From Treponema sp. UBA1226 (GTDB taxonomy: Bacteria; Spirochaetota; Spirochaetia; Treponematales; Treponemataceae): a stretch of 37,971 bases of DNA. Under the pieces are notes generated by a model, which searched no databases, was not told where the DNA came from, and saw only the letters and a list, made by a program, of their open reading frames with translations. The stretch is taken from the NCBI GenBank assembly GCA_002309195.1, contig DBWY01000001.1, positions 25,241 through 63,211 on the forward strand, given 5' to 3'. This document shows, one piece after another, positions 6,774 to 15,275 of the stretch (positions are counted from its first letter, which is position 1; every line of letters begins with the position of its first letter). The translations under genes and the position numbers were made by a program.

Positions 6774-8132
6774 ATGGTTCAGAAAAACACTGAAATCACC
6801 AATCAGTATTACATTACCAGACAGGATTCCACTGAGTCTAATGCCCGTAGCTACCCTAGAAAATTTCCTTTTGCAATTGCAAAAGCACAGGGTTCTTGGA
6901 TTGAGGATGTTGAAGGGAACAAATATCTGGATTTTTTGTGCGGAGCAGGAACTCTCGCACTTGGCCACAATGATCCTGAAGTTAATCAGGCCATGGTGGA
7001 TATGCTTACCGGTAGTTTACCGCTTCACACGTTGGACCTTACAACGCCTGTTAAAGATGAATTTGTTCATACACTTTTAAATCTTTTACCAGGTGAATTA
7101 AAGAATAACGCGAAAATTCAATTTTGTAGTCCATGTGGAACAGACGCAGTAGACGCTGCATTAAAACTTTGCAAAACTGCAACAGGCCGCAGAACAGTTA
7201 TCGCTTTTTCTGGCGGCTACCACGGAATGGGACACGGCGCCCTTGCATGTACAGGAAATCTGCACGCAAAGGAAAAAGTTAATTCTTTAATGCCTGATGT
7301 AAATTTCTTCCCATATCCATATTCTTACCGCTGTCCGTTCGGACTTGGCGGAGATGCTGGAGTAGATGCTGCGTGTGCATATTTTGAACGCATGCTCAAA
7401 GATCCTGAATGCGGTGTTGCAAAACCTGCAGCAGTTATCCTTGAACCAATTCAGGGAGAAGGCGGTGTAATTCCGGCTCCGGTAAAATTTTTACAGACAG
7501 TAAGACGCGTTACAAAAGAACTTGATATTCCGATGATCTGTGACGAAATCCAGTGTGGTTTTGGCCGCTCAGGAAAATTCTTTGCGTTCGAATACGCAGA
7601 TATCGTTCCGGATGTAATCCTTTCTTCAAAGGCAATCGGTGGTTCACAGCCGATGGCAGTTGTAATCTACAACAAAAAACTCGACGTATGGGAACCAGGC
7701 GCTCACGCAGGAACATTCCGCGGAAACCAGCTTGCAATGAAAGCCGGAACTATCGTAATGAACAGAGTTTCAAAACCTGAGTTCCTTGCAGAAGTTCGCG
7801 AGAAAGGTGAAATCTTTGAAAAGAGAATGCAGGAAATTAAATCAAAGGTTTCTATCATCGGTGATCTTCGCGGAAAAGGTTTGATGCGCGGAATCGAATT
7901 TATCGACCCTAAAGCTCCGGCTGACAGTCTCGGTGCAAAACCGGCATGCGGCGAAATTGCTGCTAAAGTTCAGCGTAAGTGTTTTGAAAATAAACTCGTG
8001 ATGGAAAAAGGCGGAAGAAACGGCTCTGTAATGCGCTGTCTCTGTGCCCTTAACATTTCAAAGGAAGATCTTAACAAAGGCCTTGATATTATAGAAAAGG
8101 TTATTCTTGAGGTTGACCTTGAATACAAATAA
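6774..8132 (+). CDS. dat: L-2,4-diaminobutyrate:2-oxoglutarate aminotransferase (class III)
   Basis: This 452-residue PLP enzyme of aminotransferase class III most likely converts L-aspartate 4-semialdehyde and glutamate to L-2,4-diaminobutyrate and 2-oxoglutarate. Visible features are PCGTDAVDAALKLCKTATGR and SGGYHGMGHGAL (about 120-157, cofactor phosphate contacts), EPIQGEGG (about 224-231), ICDEIQCGFGRSG with cofactor-binding Asp257, and SSKAIGG with the Schiff-base Lys286. Length and motifs fit the Dat/EctB group. The next gene, a group II decarboxylase overlapping by 14 bases, points to diaminopropane rather than ectoine, since no ectA or ectC is present. The start ATG at 6774 has GGAG seven bases upstream. 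The class is certain; the exact substrate rests on similarity and context. Confidence 0.87.
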   Translation: MVQKNTEITNQYYITRQDSTESNARSYPRKFPFAIAKAQGSWIEDVEGNKYLDFLCGAGTLALGHNDPEVNQAMVDMLTGSLPLHTLDLTTPVKDEFVHTLLNLLPGELKNNAKIQFCSPCGTDAVDAALKLCKTATGRRTVIAFSGGYHGMGHGALACTGNLHAKEKVNSLMPDVNFFPYPYSYRCPFGLGGDAGVDAACAYFERMLKDPECGVAKPAAVILEPIQGEGGVIPAPVKFLQTVRRVTKELDIPMICDEIQCGFGRSGKFFAFEYADIVPDVILSSKAIGGSQPMAVVIYNKKLDVWEPGAHAGTFRGNQLAMKAGTIVMNRVSKPEFLAEVREKGEIFEKRMQEIKSKVSIIGDLRGKGLMRGIEFIDPKAPADSLGAKPACGEIAAKVQRKCFENKLVMEKGGRNGSVMRCLCALNISKEDLNKGLDIIEKVILEVDLEYK

Positions 8133-9573
8133 AGTCTTTATCACTGACAATGCAGGCGCACTGGATGAATTTAAAAAAATAATTTTAGAAACTTCCAGTG
8201 CAATTGCAGATGCTTTTAAAAACGACAGAGCTTATACAGGACCTGAACCTTTTGATCTTAAAAAAGAAATAAAGGTTCAGTTTCTTCCTCAAAACGGAAT
8301 CGGTTTTGAAAAAACCCTTGAAAAAGTAAAAGAAAAAATTCTCCCTAACTTCGTGCGCACAAGCTCGACAGATTACATGGCGCATTTACACAGCGCGACT
8401 TTGCTTGAAACAATCGCGGCAGAATTAATCATTTCTACTTTTAATCAGTCGATGGACAGCTGGGATCAGTCGCCTGTCGCAACAGAAATCGAAGTTGATA
8501 CGATAAAACAGTTGTGCGCACTTTATGGGTTTGGCGAAAACTCAGACGGCGTTTTTACAAGCGGCGGAAGCCAGTCAAACATGACAGGTATTTTTTTAGC
8601 ACGCGACTGGTTCTGTAAAGCAAAGCTTAATCATGATGTAAAGAAACTCGGGCTTCCTGATAATTATAAAAAATTCCGCATGTATGCTTCTGAGATAAGT
8701 CACTTCTCAATGGAAAAAAGCACTCACATGCTGGGACTTGGTTACGATGCAGTTGTAAAAGTTCCGGTTGATGACAGACAGAAAATGGATATTGCAGCTC
8801 TCAAAGAATTGATTGCACGCGATAAGGCAGAAGGAAACCTTCCTTTCTGTGTCGTTGCAACTGTCGGAACAACCGATTACGGAAGCATCGATCCGATTGA
8901 AGAAATAGCAGATATCTGTAAAGATGAAGGAATGTGGTTCCACTGCGATGCAGCGTACGGAAGCGGCGCTATTATGTCAGACAAATACCGCTCTCGGATT
9001 GCGGGGCTTTCTAAAGCCGACTCCATTACGGTCGACTTTCATAAAATGTTCATGATGCCAATCAGCTGTAGCTGCGTCCTCATTAAAGATGCTGCAAACT
9101 TTGAGCCTTTCGAACTCCATGCGGACTACCTTAACCGTGAGGAAGACGAAGAGGACGGCTATACAAACCTTGTAGGTAAGTCAATGCAGACAACGCGCCG
9201 CTTTGACGCGTTAAAAGTCTGGATGAGCTTTTTGTGCCGCGGTAAAGACGGCTGGAACGAACTTATCGACACATGTATAGAAAATGCCGCTTATGTATAC
9301 GACTCGCTTGCAGAACGTGAGGGCTTTGAGCGTACATGTAAGCCTGAGCTTAGTTCAATAGTTTTCAGACTGTATGACAAGTCGCTTTCTGAAGAAGAAA
9401 ATGACGAAGTAAACAAGCGTGTACGAAGGGCTCTTATCCATAAGGCCGGGGTTGTAATAGGCCAGACTGTTTATAATGGCCGCGTTCACCTTAAGTTTAC
9501 GCTTATAAACCCGCTTACATCGCACCAGAAGCTCGACGACCTCCTGGACTTGATTTACTCTCTCAAAAACTAG
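8119..9573 (+). CDS. ddc: L-2,4-diaminobutyrate decarboxylase (PLP group II)
   Basis: This 484-residue enzyme is expected to decarboxylate L-2,4-diaminobutyrate to 1,3-diaminopropane. It has the group II PLP decarboxylase signatures: FTSGGSQSNMTGIFLARDW (about 146-164), HFSMEKS (about 195-201), VATVGTTDYGSIDPI (about 246-260), HCDAAYG with cofactor-binding Asp277, and DFHKM with the Schiff-base Lys309. There is no ATG near the expected N-terminus. In-frame TTG codons lie at 8107, 8113 and 8119; the last is chosen because GAGG (8109-8112) lies six bases ahead of it. The gene overlaps the aminotransferase gene by 14 bases, which suggests coupled translation. No carboxynorspermidine genes follow, so 1,3-diaminopropane may be the local end product. 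Other group II decarboxylases cannot be excluded from sequence alone. Confidence 0.85.
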   Translation: MNTNKVFITDNAGALDEFKKIILETSSAIADAFKNDRAYTGPEPFDLKKEIKVQFLPQNGIGFEKTLEKVKEKILPNFVRTSSTDYMAHLHSATLLETIAAELIISTFNQSMDSWDQSPVATEIEVDTIKQLCALYGFGENSDGVFTSGGSQSNMTGIFLARDWFCKAKLNHDVKKLGLPDNYKKFRMYASEISHFSMEKSTHMLGLGYDAVVKVPVDDRQKMDIAALKELIARDKAEGNLPFCVVATVGTTDYGSIDPIEEIADICKDEGMWFHCDAAYGSGAIMSDKYRSRIAGLSKADSITVDFHKMFMMPISCSCVLIKDAANFEPFELHADYLNREEDEEDGYTNLVGKSMQTTRRFDALKVWMSFLCRGKDGWNELIDTCIENAAYVYDSLAEREGFERTCKPELSSIVFRLYDKSLSEEENDEVNKRVRRALIHKAGVVIGQTVYNGRVHLKFTLINPLTSHQKLDDLLDLIYSLKN

Positions 9574-9608
9574 GCTGTTTCTTACTATACTATTTTTTCA
9601 GAAAATGT

Positions 9609-9614
9609 TATAAT
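9609..9614 (+). promoter_or_regulatory. -10 box of parAB, 7 bases before the start codon
   Basis: A perfect TATAAT ends seven bases before the parA ATG (9622); no good -35 box or ribosome-binding site is visible. This suggests a leaderless message. Confidence 0.55.
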
Positions 9615-9621
9615 CAATTCT

Positions 9622-10377
9622 ATGGCTAAAACTTTTGTCTTTGTAAATCAGAAAGGCGGGGTAGGAAAAACTACTTCTGCAATCAATATCGGTGCTTATA
9701 TTGCGCTCGCCGGAAAACGCGTACTTCTTGTTGATTTTGACTCTCAGGGAAATATGTCCAGCGGTGTCGGTGTATCAAAAGATAAACCAACCGTGTATGA
9801 ACTTTTAAGCGGCGAGTCTGAGCCTGAACAGACAATCAAACATACAATGATAAAAACTCTCGATGCAATCAGCGCATCAATTGACTTGTCTGGAGCTGCA
9901 ATCGAACTTGTAGACCAGGATAAGCGTGAATACTTTCTTAAAGAAGCACTTGAGCCATTAAAAGACAAATACGATTATATTCTGATAGACTGTCCTCCTT
10001 CACTCGGAATCCTCACATTAAACGGACTTGCTGCAGCAGACGCTGTTCTTGTTCCGATGCAGTGTGAATATTTCGCCCTCGAAGGTATTACGCTTTTATT
10101 GCAGACTGTTAAAAAAGTTCAGAAGAGCATAAATCCAAATCTTGTAATCGGCGGAATTTTCTTTACGATGTATGATTCAAGAACAAGACTTGCACAGGAT
10201 GTTGTTCTTCAGGTTAAGTCATATTTTAAAGATGTTGTTTTCAATACAATTATTCCGCGTAATGTCAGACTTTCAGAAGCACCTTCGCATGGACTCCCAA
10301 TCTGTAAATATGACCCGGAATGTGCCGGAGCAAAGAGCTATGAAAAACTTGCGGGCGAGGTGATTAATCGTGGCTAG
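9622..10377 (+). CDS. parA: ParA/Soj-type chromosome partition ATPase
   Basis: This 251-residue Walker-type ATPase drives segregation of the ParB-bound origin region by ATP-dependent, non-specific DNA binding. The deviant Walker A motif KGGVGKTTSAIN is at about residues 11-22, followed by LLVDFDSQGNMSSG (Walker A') and ILIDCPPSLGILTLNGL (Walker B). Length and the lack of an N-terminal HTH fit chromosomal Soj rather than plasmid ParA proteins of the P1 type. The ATG at 9622 lies 7 bases after TATAAT and has no Shine-Dalgarno sequence. The stop overlaps the parB start by eight bases. No replication-initiation gene or parS site is visible, so nearness to the origin cannot be claimed. Confidence 0.96.
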   Translation: MAKTFVFVNQKGGVGKTTSAINIGAYIALAGKRVLLVDFDSQGNMSSGVGVSKDKPTVYELLSGESEPEQTIKHTMIKTLDAISASIDLSGAAIELVDQDKREYFLKEALEPLKDKYDYILIDCPPSLGILTLNGLAAADAVLVPMQCEYFALEGITLLLQTVKKVQKSINPNLVIGGIFFTMYDSRTRLAQDVVLQVKSYFKDVVFNTIIPRNVRLSEAPSHGLPICKYDPECAGAKSYEKLAGEVINRG

Positions 10378-11323
10378 TACAAAAAAAAGAGCTTTAGGTC
10401 GTGGATTAAATGCATTGATGTCAGAATCTTCTGAGGATACAGCAGTTGTAGTAAAATCAGAAAAGAAAATTACACAGACAAAACCAAAATCAGGTTTATC
10501 ATATCCTGCAGGAATCGAAGCAGATGAAAACGGAACTCTCTGGGTAGATCCGAAAAAATTAAAACCAAATCCACATCAGCCTCGTACAACTTTTTCTGAA
10601 GAAGCATTAAACGAACTTGCAGATTCAATCCGTGAACACGGAGTTTTACAGCCTATTACAATCGAAGATGCAGGCGACGGAACATTCTTTATCATCGCAG
10701 GTGAACGTCGTACGCGTGCATCACTTGTTGCAGGAATCGACAGGGTTCCTGTTCAACTAAAAAAATATTCAGACGAAAAGAAACTTGAAATTGCACTTAT
10801 CGAAAATATTCAGCGTGCAGATTTAAATGCAATAGAAGAAGCTCAGGCATATTACAAGCTCATGGAATTGAGTGGGCTTTCTCAGGACGAGGTGGCACAG
10901 CGTGTCGGCAAACAGCGCTCGACTGTTGCAAATGCACTCCGCCTTTTAAAATTGCCTGAGGACATGCAGAACTCACTTATGTCAGGTCAGATAACTGCAG
11001 GTCATGCACGTGCAATTCTTTCTGTAGAAAGTGCTGCAAACCAGAGAACACTTTTTGGAAAGATTGTAGGCGAAACACTTTCTGTAAGAAAAGCAGAAGA
11101 GCTTGCAAAGAGCCTTAACGAAGGCCGTGTAATTAAAAAGGACAAAGGCGCTTCTAAAAAAGATGACAGAGATCCTGATGTCATTGCTCTTGAACAGAAG
11201 TTTATAAATGCCCTCGGAACAAAGGTTTCGATGAAGGGTTCACTTGAACGTGGCTCGCTTGTAGTAGAGTTCTTTAGCCGCGAAGACTTAGACAGAATAT
11301 ACGATCTTTTGATTAAAGAATAA
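10370..11323 (+). CDS. parB: ParB/Spo0J chromosome partition CTPase
   Basis: This 317-residue protein binds parS sites and spreads on DNA as a CTP-dependent clamp, working with ParA. After a basic N-terminus typical of the ParA-stimulating peptide (KKRALGRGLNALM), there is PNPHQPRTTFSEEALNELADSI, the CTP-binding GERRTRAS box, ENIQRADLNAIEEAQAYYKL, and the HTH region LSQDEVAQRVGKQRSTVANALRLLKLP, with a C-terminal dimerisation segment. The start is GTG at 10370 inside the parA end, with GAGGTGA (10357-10363) six bases upstream; starting here keeps the conserved LGRGLNALM. The gene ends at a strong bidirectional terminator shared with the convergent diguanylate cyclase gene. Confidence 0.96.
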   Translation: MASTKKRALGRGLNALMSESSEDTAVVVKSEKKITQTKPKSGLSYPAGIEADENGTLWVDPKKLKPNPHQPRTTFSEEALNELADSIREHGVLQPITIEDAGDGTFFIIAGERRTRASLVAGIDRVPVQLKKYSDEKKLEIALIENIQRADLNAIEEAQAYYKLMELSGLSQDEVAQRVGKQRSTVANALRLLKLPEDMQNSLMSGQITAGHARAILSVESAANQRTLFGKIVGETLSVRKAEELAKSLNEGRVIKKDKGASKKDDRDPDVIALEQKFINALGTKVSMKGSLERGSLVVEFFSREDLDRIYDLLIKE

Positions 11324-11330
11324 AAAAAAA

Positions 11331-11355
11331 GCCACGAAAATCGTGGCCTTTTTTT
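11331..11355. terminator. Bidirectional intrinsic terminator between parB and the diguanylate cyclase gene
   Basis: The perfect 7-base-pair stem GCCACGA/TCGTGGC with loop AAA is followed by a run of seven T on the plus strand and preceded by a run of nine A (11322-11330), so it works in both directions. Confidence 0.92.
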
Positions 11356-11360
11356 GTGAA

Positions 11361-11389
11361 ATCCGCGACCTTTTTATGAAGACGCGGAT
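11361..11389. terminator. Second inverted repeat at the convergent junction
   Basis: ATCCGCG (11361-11367) and CGCGGAT (11383-11389) form an exact 7-base stem around a 15-base loop, immediately downstream of the diguanylate cyclase stop. It may help terminate or protect the end of that minus-strand message. Confidence 0.5.
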
Positions 11390-11395
11390 ATTTTC

Positions 11396-13450
11396 TTATA
11401 GAATAATTTTGTTTTTACCCTGTTTTTTACCTTTATAAAGGTTTTCGTCTGCAATCGTAAACATATCCTGGAAACTCATACCTGTTCTGTATACAGAAAG
11501 ACCTAGCGTTGCTGTTATTTTTATTTCTGTTTCATTATAGTTAACGATGTTTTTTTCGATGCCTTTTCGTATTCTTTCTGATGAGTTATATGCGTAGTTT
11601 GCATTTGTGTTAAACAGGATGAGGATTTCTTCTCCGCCCCAGCGGAATGCATAATCCATGCTGCTTATAGAGTGCATTATGATTTTTGCTACCTGCTTTA
11701 ACACTTCGTCCCCGCATGCGTGTCCATAAGTATCGTTTACATGCTTAAAGTCGTCCAGGTCAAGAATCATTACACAGAACGGTGAATTAGTTTTGTCTGC
11801 ACGTTTTTGAATTGCAGAAAATGTTGCGTTCATCGTTTTTCGGTTTAAAAGATGAGTGAGAGAATCATAGTTAATGTATTCCCTTATTTTATTTATCGTA
11901 TAGGCAAGACATGTAAGCAGAATAAAAATAATTGTTACAATTATAACAATAAACCAGATATAAGATTTTATAAAATCTTCTGTTGTAAACTGCATTTCCT
12001 TTACAGAATATGATGTGATGATAGTAGTTTTTTCCTGTTCTGAAATTGACGAAAAGCATTTGTTCAGTATTGAAAGAAAAAGCAGATTGTCGCGTTTTAC
12101 ACCAAAAGAAATCTGATTGTCCAGCGGAAGTTTTAGAATCTTAAGGTTTCTGAAGTTTCTGTTTTTATAAAGGATGCTTTGTGCTTTATCGTACATGAGC
12201 AGAGCGCCTTTTACCGCTCCCTGCTGAACAGCATAAAGACATCCCTCTCTTCCTCTGTAGCGCGTAAAGTTTGCAAAAGGATAATTTTTTGCCATATAAA
12301 TATAGCCAAGAAAAGAATCCGTAACTGCAACACTGTCTGTCCAGTCATCACCCAAAATATTTTTGTAAACAATGCACATACCTATTTTTACAACAGGTTC
12401 GGTTGGAAAGAAATTATTATTTTCTGCTTCAAAATAATCATGTGGAACAGGAAAAATTATATCAACTTCATCATGCTGCAAAGCATCAATCAAATCATCA
12501 TAATTTGAAAAACTTATATATTCCTGTTGAATATTGGATATATTAAATTTTTCCATAGTCAGATTAATAAAATCCTTAAAAAATCCCTGAGGTTTTCCTG
12601 TTTCAGGATCTTTATCACAAAATGGAAAATAATTAGAAAGATAACCTATTTTAAAAGTTTTTTTGGAAGAGATAAAACTAAGTTCTGTTTCAGTAAGTTG
12701 CTTGTTTGTTACAGAAGTCGGATTATATTTTTTCCATAGGTTTTTAAAATATGATGGATCAAAGTTTTTTATTTCTGCAACTGCAACTTCAAGCTGGTTT
12801 AAGAGATCTGGTCTACTATTTGAAACTGCAAGATAAGAATCGAAAGAGAGGACTTCAAAAACCGGTTCCCAATCATAGCGGCTTCCTATATCAGAATCAA
12901 CGACAGCAGAAATTTCATTTCTGATAAATGCCTTTCTCATACTGTCGCGGCGGTCAAACTCGATAATGTTACCTTCCATTCCATTCAGTTTGAGAAATTT
13001 CTTAAACTGTTCTTCCTGATAAGTACCTTTCTGCACTCCCACCTTTTTAAAATTTAGTGTTGAATAGTTATTTCCTTTTAGTGAATTGTCACTTGTCTTA
13101 ACATAGAGATAGTAAGTTTCTTTTGCCATTGCATCTTCCGGAAAAAGAATTTTTCCCTGAACCTGAGTATCGCATCCAACCGCAGGCAAAAGATCAATTT
13201 CATTGTTTAAAAGCATCTGGTAAAGTTCTGCATATGAACCATAAACGTATTCATATTTCCAGCCTGTGTATGATGCTATAAGCTGAATGTACTCATAACC
13301 GAATCCGTATTTGGCAGAATCTTTTTGCCCGATATTAAAAAAAGGATTCCCGTCCGAGTAATAGCCGATTTTAACAGTTTTAGTATCTGCAAAAAGGGAA
13401 GAAATCGAAAATGCCAGAAAAGTAATAATTATAAATAAATTTTTTTTCAC
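11396..13450 (-). CDS. Membrane diguanylate cyclase with two periplasmic solute-binding (SBP_bac_3-like) domains
   Basis: This protein of about 684 residues makes c-di-GMP in response to a periplasmic ligand, probably an amino acid or similar small molecule. The GTG start at 13450 gives a normal signal peptide, VKKNLFIIITFLAFSISSLFAD; an upstream ATG (13489) adds 13 unlikely residues. Two tandem SBP_bac_3-type domains follow (about 22-250, beginning TVKIGYYSDGNPFF, and about 260-485, beginning TFKIGYLSNYFPFC), then one membrane helix (about 495-518) and a GGDEF domain. The active-site loop is GGEEI (605-609), an active variant, with LDLDDFKHVNDTYGHACGDEVL upstream. The usual inhibitory RxxD reads SSMD, so product inhibition at a primary I-site is unlikely. 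The gene is divergent from an HD-GYP gene, and its -10-like TAAAAT lies 8 bases before the GTG. Confidence 0.9.
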   Translation of the reverse strand: MKKNLFIIITFLAFSISSLFADTKTVKIGYYSDGNPFFNIGQKDSAKYGFGYEYIQLIASYTGWKYEYVYGSYAELYQMLLNNEIDLLPAVGCDTQVQGKILFPEDAMAKETYYLYVKTSDNSLKGNNYSTLNFKKVGVQKGTYQEEQFKKFLKLNGMEGNIIEFDRRDSMRKAFIRNEISAVVDSDIGSRYDWEPVFEVLSFDSYLAVSNSRPDLLNQLEVAVAEIKNFDPSYFKNLWKKYNPTSVTNKQLTETELSFISSKKTFKIGYLSNYFPFCDKDPETGKPQGFFKDFINLTMEKFNISNIQQEYISFSNYDDLIDALQHDEVDIIFPVPHDYFEAENNNFFPTEPVVKIGMCIVYKNILGDDWTDSVAVTDSFLGYIYMAKNYPFANFTRYRGREGCLYAVQQGAVKGALLMYDKAQSILYKNRNFRNLKILKLPLDNQISFGVKRDNLLFLSILNKCFSSISEQEKTTIITSYSVKEMQFTTEDFIKSYIWFIVIIVTIIFILLTCLAYTINKIREYINYDSLTHLLNRKTMNATFSAIQKRADKTNSPFCVMILDLDDFKHVNDTYGHACGDEVLKQVAKIIMHSISSMDYAFRWGGEEILILFNTNANYAYNSSERIRKGIEKNIVNYNETEIKITATLGLSVYRTGMSFQDMFTIADENLYKGKKQGKNKIIL

Positions 13451-13513
13451 AATATATAATTTTACTATGTAATATGTCGTTTTGTACATAAATTTTTAGG
13501 GGAAATTTGAGTA

Positions 13514-13524
13514 AATTCAGCCTG
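13514..13524 (+). repeat. Intergenic motif AATTCAGCCTG, copy 2
   Basis: This is the second identical copy. It is preceded by AGGGGAAATTTGAGTA, which resembles the AGGGGCTTTTAGTC before copy 3, so similarity extends beyond the 11-base core. It lies between the divergent diguanylate cyclase and HD-GYP genes. Confidence 0.6.
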
Positions 13525-13553
13525 AAAAATGCTTAAAAAAGGGGTATAAAAAT

Positions 13554-13578
13554 AGTAAATTTTTTTGTTAAATTTACT
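13554..13578. promoter_or_regulatory. Inverted repeat AGTAAATTT-N7-AAATTTACT upstream of the HD-GYP gene
   Basis: Two exact 9-base arms (13554-13562 and 13570-13578) are separated by a T-rich 7-base spacer, centred about 35 bases before TATAAT at 13601. This is a typical place for an activator or repressor to bind. It is AT-rich, so chance is possible. Confidence 0.4.
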
Positions 13579-13647
13579 TCCATTGTTTAAATTACAATAG
13601 TATAATAGTTGCGGGTGGAATTTTACTTTTAAGGGGCTGTCTTGGTT

Positions 13648-15231
13648 ATGGAAACAAGTGGTCTTTTGCAGCAGAAAGAATTCTCTCAAAAAGATGCCGT
13701 AATCGCGGTTTTAGCAAATGATTACGAGTATGTTGCTTATATTGAATTAAAAACAAAAGACGTAACTTTATATAGAACCAGCAAGACATTCGAAGCCCTC
13801 TTTAACGAAATAGACAAAAATCTCCCTATGTTTGAAAGGATTTTCGCATTCTTTAAGATGCTGGTTTTACCGGAAGACCTTGAAGGTTTTATGCGTTCAA
13901 CGGCCCAGGATAGGGTATTGCTTGAGCTTCAGAGTTGTCCTTCTTACGAGGTATTTTTCAGGGCAAAGATAGGTGAAGATGTTTTCTACTATAAATTACG
14001 CTTTTCGGCGGCAGATGAGAATATCGATTCTCTGATTGTGGGCCTCTGCAGTTTTGACGAGCAGGCGCGCGCCCAGATAAGACACCGCGAAGATGCCGAT
14101 GCACGAAGTCTTGTCGAAAAGCAGTTCGAAGCAATCATTACAGAAAGAACTTCAGAAATCCAGGCTAAGAATAAGGCTTTAAACAGAATCAACGAAGAAA
14201 TAATAGAGCTTCTGGGTGATATTACCGAGGCGCGCGACGTCGAAAGCGGACAGCATATTAAAAGGGTAAAGGGTTTTACGAGAATCCTTGCCGAACAGGT
14301 TATGCAGGACTGGCCTCAGTTTAAGCTTACCCAGAATAAGGTAGAAATAATCACGTCTGCCAGCGCATTGCATGACATAGGAAAGATAACGATTCCTGAT
14401 GCAATCCTTTTAAAGCCTGGCAAGCTTACTTCTGCCGAATTTGACATAATGAAAACACACAGTCTTAACGGCTGCGATATTCTTAAACATGCACCACAGG
14501 ACTGGAGTGAAGCATACCTTTCTACAAGTCTTGAAATCTGTCGTTCGCACCATGAAAAATGGGACGGAAGAGGTTATCCGGACGGGTTAAAGGGAGATCA
14601 GATTCCAATCTCGGCGCAGATTGTATCCATTGCTGACTGCTATGACGCATTGACCACAAAAAGGGTGTACAAGGATGCGTATTCACCGGAAAAGGCATTT
14701 GAAATGATCTTTAACGGTGAGTGCGGAGCATTCTCTGACATGATAATGCAGTCATTCGGCAAGAGCAGGGAACGGTTTGCAGACTATCTAACAAAGGGAA
14801 GTCAGTTTTTTACAACTACAACATCGGTAGGCATAAATGCAGAACGCCTTGCCGGTATTCGCATTCTGCTTGTTGAGGACAATGAAATGAGCAGAATGAT
14901 GGCTCGAGAAATGCTCGAAGGTGAAGGAGCAACCGTAATCGAAGCAAAGAACGGTGCAGAAGCACTCGAAATGTTCAATGCGGTAGTTCCGGGAACTTTT
15001 AATGCAATTCTCATGGATGTAATAATGCCTGGTATGTCTGGAGTAGAAGTTACCAGAGCAATTCGACAGATTGATAACCCTCATGCAAGGTCAATTCCAA
15101 TCCTTGCCCTTACGTCGGCAACCGATGAAAGGGCAATCAGGGATTGTTTTTTGAGCGGCATGAACTCTTATCTTACAAAACCAGTTAAAATTTCGTCTTT
15201 GACAGAGGCACTTTTGGGCTTAATGAAGTAG
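13648..15231 (+). CDS. HD-GYP c-di-GMP phosphodiesterase with PAS-like N-terminus and C-terminal receiver domain
   Basis: This 527-residue cytoplasmic protein is predicted to hydrolyse c-di-GMP. Residues about 15-140 look PAS-like and are followed by a short coiled coil (about 155-190). The HD-GYP domain carries ALHDIGK (His242, Asp243), HHEKWDGRGYPDGLKG (HHE at 301-303, GYP at 309-311) and ADCYDALTTKR. The C-terminal receiver domain has LLVEDNEMSR, phospho-acceptor Asp457 in LMDVIMPGMSG, and LTKP with Lys511. The receiver follows the HD-GYP domain instead of preceding it, as is usual in RpfG-like proteins. An ATG at 13648 is used; a TTG six bases earlier is better spaced from AAGGGG (13631-13636) and remains possible. 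It is divergent from a diguanylate cyclase gene, so the two probably set one local c-di-GMP signal. No histidine kinase is adjacent. Confidence 0.92.
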   Translation: METSGLLQQKEFSQKDAVIAVLANDYEYVAYIELKTKDVTLYRTSKTFEALFNEIDKNLPMFERIFAFFKMLVLPEDLEGFMRSTAQDRVLLELQSCPSYEVFFRAKIGEDVFYYKLRFSAADENIDSLIVGLCSFDEQARAQIRHREDADARSLVEKQFEAIITERTSEIQAKNKALNRINEEIIELLGDITEARDVESGQHIKRVKGFTRILAEQVMQDWPQFKLTQNKVEIITSASALHDIGKITIPDAILLKPGKLTSAEFDIMKTHSLNGCDILKHAPQDWSEAYLSTSLEICRSHHEKWDGRGYPDGLKGDQIPISAQIVSIADCYDALTTKRVYKDAYSPEKAFEMIFNGECGAFSDMIMQSFGKSRERFADYLTKGSQFFTTTTSVGINAERLAGIRILLVEDNEMSRMMAREMLEGEGATVIEAKNGAEALEMFNAVVPGTFNAILMDVIMPGMSGVEVTRAIRQIDNPHARSIPILALTSATDERAIRDCFLSGMNSYLTKPVKISSLTEALLGLMK

Positions 15232-15275
15232 AATCCGTAAAAAGAATTCAACTTTTGAGCAAAAAATGTCGATGT

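Larger units (their letters stand above)
13451..13647. promoter_or_regulatory. Divergent control region between the two c-di-GMP genes
   Basis: On the minus strand, TAAAAT (13459-13464) lies 8 bases before the GTG start, with a poor TGTACA -35 candidate (13483-13488). On the plus strand, TATAAT (13601-13606) precedes the HD-GYP gene, whose AAGGGG site is at 13631-13636. Between them lie AATTCAGCCTG copy 2 and a 9-base inverted repeat. No gene is visible here. Confidence 0.5.

Noticed and set aside
6512..6793. A hydrophobic 93-codon frame between the TetR and aminotransferase genes
   Set aside because: It starts with GTG inside the TetR stop, has no ribosome-binding site, runs over the aminotransferase start and covers the operators and promoter-like sequence; a real small membrane protein is unlikely.
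6774..8132. Ectoine pathway (EctB) reading of the aminotransferase
   Set aside because: EctB and Dat are close relatives, but no ectA or ectC is present and a diaminobutyrate decarboxylase overlaps the gene.
9622..11323. parS site near parAB
   Set aside because: I looked for TGTTTCACGTGAAACA-like palindromes; only short CACGTG-like pieces inside genes were seen (for example near 11008), so no parS or origin is called.
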